A stretch of 64,000 nt of DNA from Arthrobacter sp. H16F315 (GTDB lineage Bacteria > Actinomycetota > Actinomycetes > Actinomycetales > Micrococcaceae), in contig NZ_JAMXSS010000001.1 of NCBI RefSeq assembly GCF_024124825.1, forward strand, positions 4,066 to 68,065, given 5' to 3'. The position numbers and the translations under genes were made by a program. Below, in pieces: positions 61,490 to 64,000 of the stretch; the stretch's first letter is position 1, and each line of letters starts with the position of its first letter. The notes beneath the pieces are model-generated. The model saw only the letters and a list, made by a program, of their open reading frames with translations, ran no database searches and was not told the origin of the DNA.

Positions 61490-61562
61490 GTCGTCCCTGC
61501 TGAAAAGAACCTGACCCCACCCGGTGGTGCGTCGGCGGCGACAGGCTTGGACCATGGGGAAC
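61490..61562 (-). repeat. Dispersed leader-like repeat, copy 2
   Basis: Minus-strand match to 43389-43462, beginning GTTCCCCATGGTCCAAGCCT and ending TTCTTTTCAGCAGGGACGAC. It lies 230 bp upstream of the minus-strand gene starting at 61260, in the same orientation relative to its gene as copy 1. Confidence 0.7.
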
Positions 61563-61669
61563 TCTGCCGATCCTGGAAGATTGTCAGACCCCCACTGCAC
61601 ACTAAAAGGAGGCCGTCCGGCCTATTTTTTCGGTGTGTCATTCGAACACATATTCGATAAGGTGTGTTA

Positions 61670-62002
61670 GTGAACCGGGAGCAAGCGACCCAGCTGCAGG
61701 CGCAGTACGCTCGCCGTGCCGGCCCGATTGGGCTGACGGTGGAGGAGCTTGATTTCGAGCATTTCCCGTCCAAGAACGGGTATCCGGGAATACCAGTGAA
61801 GGCGTGGATCAGATTTCCGAACTGCGCGGAGTTGGTGGACGGAGAAGTGTTCGCCTGGACAGCCAAGGCCGCCGAAGTGACCTGGAAGGACGGCCCGGTG
61901 ACGTACCGGACGTGGGTGTGGAGTTCGGCGGTCACCCGCCGGGAAGAGTTGATGAACAGGAATTTGGGAGAGCGGACCAACCGTGACAGCAGCAGTAAGT
62001 GA
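61670..62002 (+). CDS. Hypothetical protein upstream of the DUF6504-like gene
   Basis: About 110 residues from GTG 61670 (TTG 61664 is an alternative). Contains GYPGIPVKAWIRFPNCAELV and a Trp-rich strand region (VTWKDGPVTYRTWVWSSAV). It overlaps the next gene by 20 bp, so the pair is translationally linked. Function unknown. Confidence 0.55.
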   Translation: MNREQATQLQAQYARRAGPIGLTVEELDFEHFPSKNGYPGIPVKAWIRFPNCAELVDGEVFAWTAKAAEVTWKDGPVTYRTWVWSSAVTRREELMNRNLGERTNRDSSSK

Positions 62003-62297
62003 AACGATCCTCGACGCTCCCGTGGACGTCCGGTTTACGGCGGCAGGCATTCCCCTGGCGGTCCGTTACGACGGGCGGGTATGGGCTGTGGCGGCAGAGC
62101 CGCTGCACTGGTTTACGAGGGATTCCTGGTGGCTGACCCAGCGGACTGTCCCGGTAGGCGTCGGGAACGTCGTGGACATTGAGCATTGGCGGGTACAGGT
62201 CCGCCTAGGCACGTCGTCAGAGGCGCTGCGGACCTTCGAGCTGCGGCGGGACCCGTTGGCGGAGCAGTGGCTGTTGGAATCCATCACGGAAAACTAG
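61983..62297 (+). CDS. DUF6504-like protein
   Basis: 104 residues from GTG 61983. The pattern IPLAVRYDGRVWAVAAEPLH, then WFTRDSWW, VDIEHWRVQVRLG and FELRRDPLAEQWLLESI matches a small actinobacterial domain often linked to DNA-repair polymerase genes on chromosomes. Here no polymerase is present. Soluble, beta-rich. Confidence 0.6.
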   Translation: MTAAVSETILDAPVDVRFTAAGIPLAVRYDGRVWAVAAEPLHWFTRDSWWLTQRTVPVGVGNVVDIEHWRVQVRLGTSSEALRTFELRRDPLAEQWLLESITEN

Positions 62298-62368
62298 CGG
62301 AGGTTTCGGGGATCATTCATGCCAACCCGTTCCGGGCCCGGCACTTTCTCCTGAGTAGGGTTGGGGGC

Positions 62369-62614
62369 ATGAATGATCCGGCCCCGCTTCCTGGCCGCCA
62401 TGACCGAGTGCGGCACGGTAGTGGGCGGCTGTCATGGCGAGCCCTATGGATCCTTGCCGTTGTGTTCACCGTTGCGACAACGGGATCTCTGGTGCTGGTT
62501 GCCCTCGATCTCGTCATCGGCCGACCGGCTGCCGGCGATATCTTCATCGCTTTCCTGAATAGTCTGGTGGCCTTGGTGTTGTGGCGCCGGATTTCTGAAC
62601 AAGCGCGGGCATGA
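62369..62614 (+). CDS. Small two-helix membrane protein
   Basis: 81 residues from ATG 62369 (GTTGGGGG upstream). A polar, basic N-terminus, then two hydrophobic segments (ALWILAVVFTVATTGSLVLV and IFIAFLNSLVALVLWRR). No family recognised. Confidence 0.5.
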   Translation: MNDPAPLPGRHDRVRHGSGRLSWRALWILAVVFTVATTGSLVLVALDLVIGRPAAGDIFIAFLNSLVALVLWRRISEQARA

Positions 62615-62692
62615 CTGCGTAGAATCGATATTGCGGACGTGAGGGCGCGCTTAGCGTCAACTGAAACGATCCCCCACGTCCTGATTAGGTGA

Positions 62693-62818
62693 TTAGTTTG
62701 CGATACCGCGGACGAGGTCCCAGATAACCGGGATCAGGGCCGAGACCACCACGCTTGCTGTGTTTACCCACAGGTGGACGGTCTCGGCTTTCCAGGTTTC
62801 GGACTGAACTTCACTCAC
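62693..62818 (-). CDS. Tiny membrane protein behind the replication-type gene
   Basis: 41 residues from GTG 62818, five bases after the upstream stop, with GGGGGTGAT as a possible ribosome binding site. MSEVQSETWKAETVHLWVNT, then a single hydrophobic helix (ASVVVSALIPVIWDLV). Coupled to the replication-type gene, so it may be a copy-control or membrane-tethering accessory; function unknown. Confidence 0.5.
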   Translation of the reverse strand: MSEVQSETWKAETVHLWVNTASVVVSALIPVIWDLVRGIAN

Positions 62819-62823
62819 TAATA

Positions 62824-63618
62824 TCACCCCCTCTCTCTCGTGAAAATGCCAGAGAACAACTCGTTCAGGTCAATCTGTCCCTTCGAGGGCTTATCGAACG
62901 GCCCTTTTAGGCTGTAGTGACGCTCTGTGAACGTGATCTGCTCTGTTCCGTAGTCTTCCCTGGTCCTGTTTTCGAACGTGATCAGTTCGTGGTTCTGCAG
63001 GTCTTTGATGCCGTCGGTAAGGACATCTGGAGAAAATCCGTACCACTTCTTGACGAGACGACCGGGCAAATAGAAGCCAGGACGTAAGGACCGCGCCACG
63101 AGAAGGACGGCTTTGCCCGGCACGGTAAGTTCTCGGTACCAGTTATCCGTCCAGTACTCCAAGGGCAGTGTGAAATATTTTCCCGCCGGCGCCGTGTAGG
63201 GTTCTTCCTTACCGTTCTCATGGAGGGTCGTGATTTTGGCTTGTTTGGACTCTCGTTCGCGGAGAATGAGCTTCCGTTCGGCTAGTTTGGCCCAGCACCG
63301 GGACACAGCGTCCTTCCCGTAGGGGCCGTCCCCGAGCCCCATGGCACGTGACCAAACAGCGGCATCACGTTTGGTGTCCCACGGGGTGGCTGATGCGGCT
63401 AGCCGGTGGAGCAGATACAAGTCCAATGAACGACCGTTACTTGAGTTGATGAGGGCTCCGAGCGCACCTGGTGTTTTCCCTTCCAGGAGTTGAACGAAGT
63501 CGGTCCGGATTGGAACGTTCTTCTTCCGTTTGGAGTCGTCCAGCAGGGTTTGTATCGATTTGTCCTGCAATAGGGTTCGCGTTGCCTTGTCTTGAAGCTG
63601 TCTGGGTTGCTTTGTCAT
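62824..63618 (-). CDS. Putative plasmid replication initiator-like protein
   Basis: 264 residues, ATG 63618. A basic Gln/Lys-rich N-terminus is followed by helical DNA-binding-like regions: SSNGRSLDLYLLHRLAASAT, then GKDAVSRCWAKLAERKLILR (a winged-helix-type unit) and VLTDGIKDLQNHELITFENR (a second such unit). Tandem winged helices are the layout of many Rep proteins. The upstream 280 bp is AT-rich with repeated GTTAACAA, as expected of an origin. A regulator role is the alternative. Confidence 0.55.
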   Translation of the reverse strand: MTKQPRQLQDKATRTLLQDKSIQTLLDDSKRKKNVPIRTDFVQLLEGKTPGALGALINSSNGRSLDLYLLHRLAASATPWDTKRDAAVWSRAMGLGDGPYGKDAVSRCWAKLAERKLILRERESKQAKITTLHENGKEEPYTAPAGKYFTLPLEYWTDNWYRELTVPGKAVLLVARSLRPGFYLPGRLVKKWYGFSPDVLTDGIKDLQNHELITFENRTREDYGTEQITFTERHYSLKGPFDKPSKGQIDLNELFSGIFTRERG

Positions 63619-63901
63619 TCCTTGATCTAAGCACTAGAAGTCGCGGCGAACGGTTGCGCTTCTATGGGTGAGATGCGGTCTTGGCGGGTGCTATATAACG
63701 ACCGTTAACAAATTCCAAATAGGATTACCGATGCAAACACCTGTTAACAATGCCAAAAGGCCAGTCGTCGCTTAAGCCGCCAACTCCCGCCGTGGGGGAA
63801 GATCACCCATGCGACTTGAAATATTTTGCCGGGTATCGCCCGCCGCCAACGTAGGCCCGCCTGGCGGCCCTGTAGGGGCCTACCGCCGCTAGGCTGGATC
63901 A
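63619..63901. promoter_or_regulatory. AT-rich region upstream of the Rep-like gene (candidate origin)
   Basis: GTTAACAA occurs at 63704-63711 and 63743-63750 (39 bp apart) within an AT-rich patch (63690-63760) that stands out against the GC-rich surroundings. It lies between the divergent Rep-like gene and a plus-strand gene. Candidate replication origin or promoter region; no full iteron array is seen. Confidence 0.35.
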
Positions 63902-64000
63902 GTGGAACTAACAGGCACTATTGAGGCCCCCGACGGCAGCCGAGAGCGCATATCGGCAATTGGTGAGGACTACCCCGCAGCGCACGCGGCGCTCTTGCAG
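63902..64000 (+). CDS. 5' end of a gene cut by the window edge
   Basis: 33 codons from GTG 63902 (MELTGTIEAPDGSRERISAI, then GEDYPAAHAALL) with a TAGGCT-like -10 just upstream. Codon usage looks coding, but too little is present to name it. Confidence 0.45.
   Translation, partial: MELTGTIEAPDGSRERISAIGEDYPAAHAALLQ

Larger units (their letters stand above)
61261..61669. other. Intergenic region with iterons and leader repeat
   Basis: 409 bp between divergent genes. Holds GATAY iterons (61338-61376) and the inverted copy of the 73-bp repeat (61490-61562). Nothing coding is supported. Confidence 0.55.

Noticed and set aside
1..64000. CRISPR arrays, rRNA and tRNA genes
   Set aside because: No regularly spaced direct repeats with unique spacers and no recognisable rRNA or tRNA sequence were seen on either strand.

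Overview
The window looks like about 64 kb of a large conjugative plasmid from an Arthrobacter-type actinobacterium (Micrococcaceae). The evidence is the high GC content, the many GTG/TTG starts, an actinobacterial SCO6880/TraG-type conjugation cluster, a ParA/ribbon-helix-helix partition pair, a MobC/relaxase pair and a KfrA-like coiled-coil protein. I see no rRNA, tRNA or CRISPR array.

Layout. 0-6.2 kb holds maintenance genes: the end of a giant helicase/methylase, parA and its small partner, a putative replication protein and small regulators. 6.4-21.8 kb is a plus-strand type IV secretion operon (peptidoglycan hydrolase, lipoprotein, ParA-like ATPase, pilin-like and VirB6-like membrane proteins, SCO6880-like protein, VirB4-like ATPase, VirD4/TraG coupling protein). 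It is interrupted at 15.99-19.42 kb by a 3.4 kb three-gene tyrosine-recombinase element that sits inside the 3' end of the VirB4-like gene. 22.5-37.3 kb is a catabolic cluster: a sugar-type ABC importer, two isochorismatase-fold amidases, LeuB-, LeuC- and LeuD-like enzymes, a maleate-isomerase-like protein, an old-yellow-enzyme-type oxidoreductase, a LysR regulator and a PEP-mutase/isocitrate-lyase-type lyase. The set fits breakdown of maleamate/maleate, or methylated relatives, to D-malate and pyruvate. 38.1-43.2 kb holds a RES/Xre toxin-antitoxin pair, a coiled-coil protein, the relaxase, mobC and a probable oriT. 43.8-57.6 kb is bounded by inverted repeats of the Tn402/Tn5053 (class 1 integron) type and carries a resolvase, a TetR regulator, an amine oxidase, an NCS1 permease, hydantoinase/oxoprolinase subunits A and B and a two-component system, but no tniA/B/Q. 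57.9-64 kb returns to plasmid backbone (kfrA-like, ssb, redoxin, small conserved genes, a second putative replication protein).

Two things cut across the regions. First, GATAC/GATAT hexamers at exact 11-bp spacing occur at both ends of parAB and upstream of two backbone operons 58 kb away, so the partition protein probably has several dispersed sites. Second, at least thirteen genes carry single-base frameshifts, mostly one base short in G or C runs. Each repairs cleanly to the family sequence, so I treat them as likely read errors and annotate full-length genes. Reading frames near those points should be checked before anyone calls them pseudogenes or fusions.
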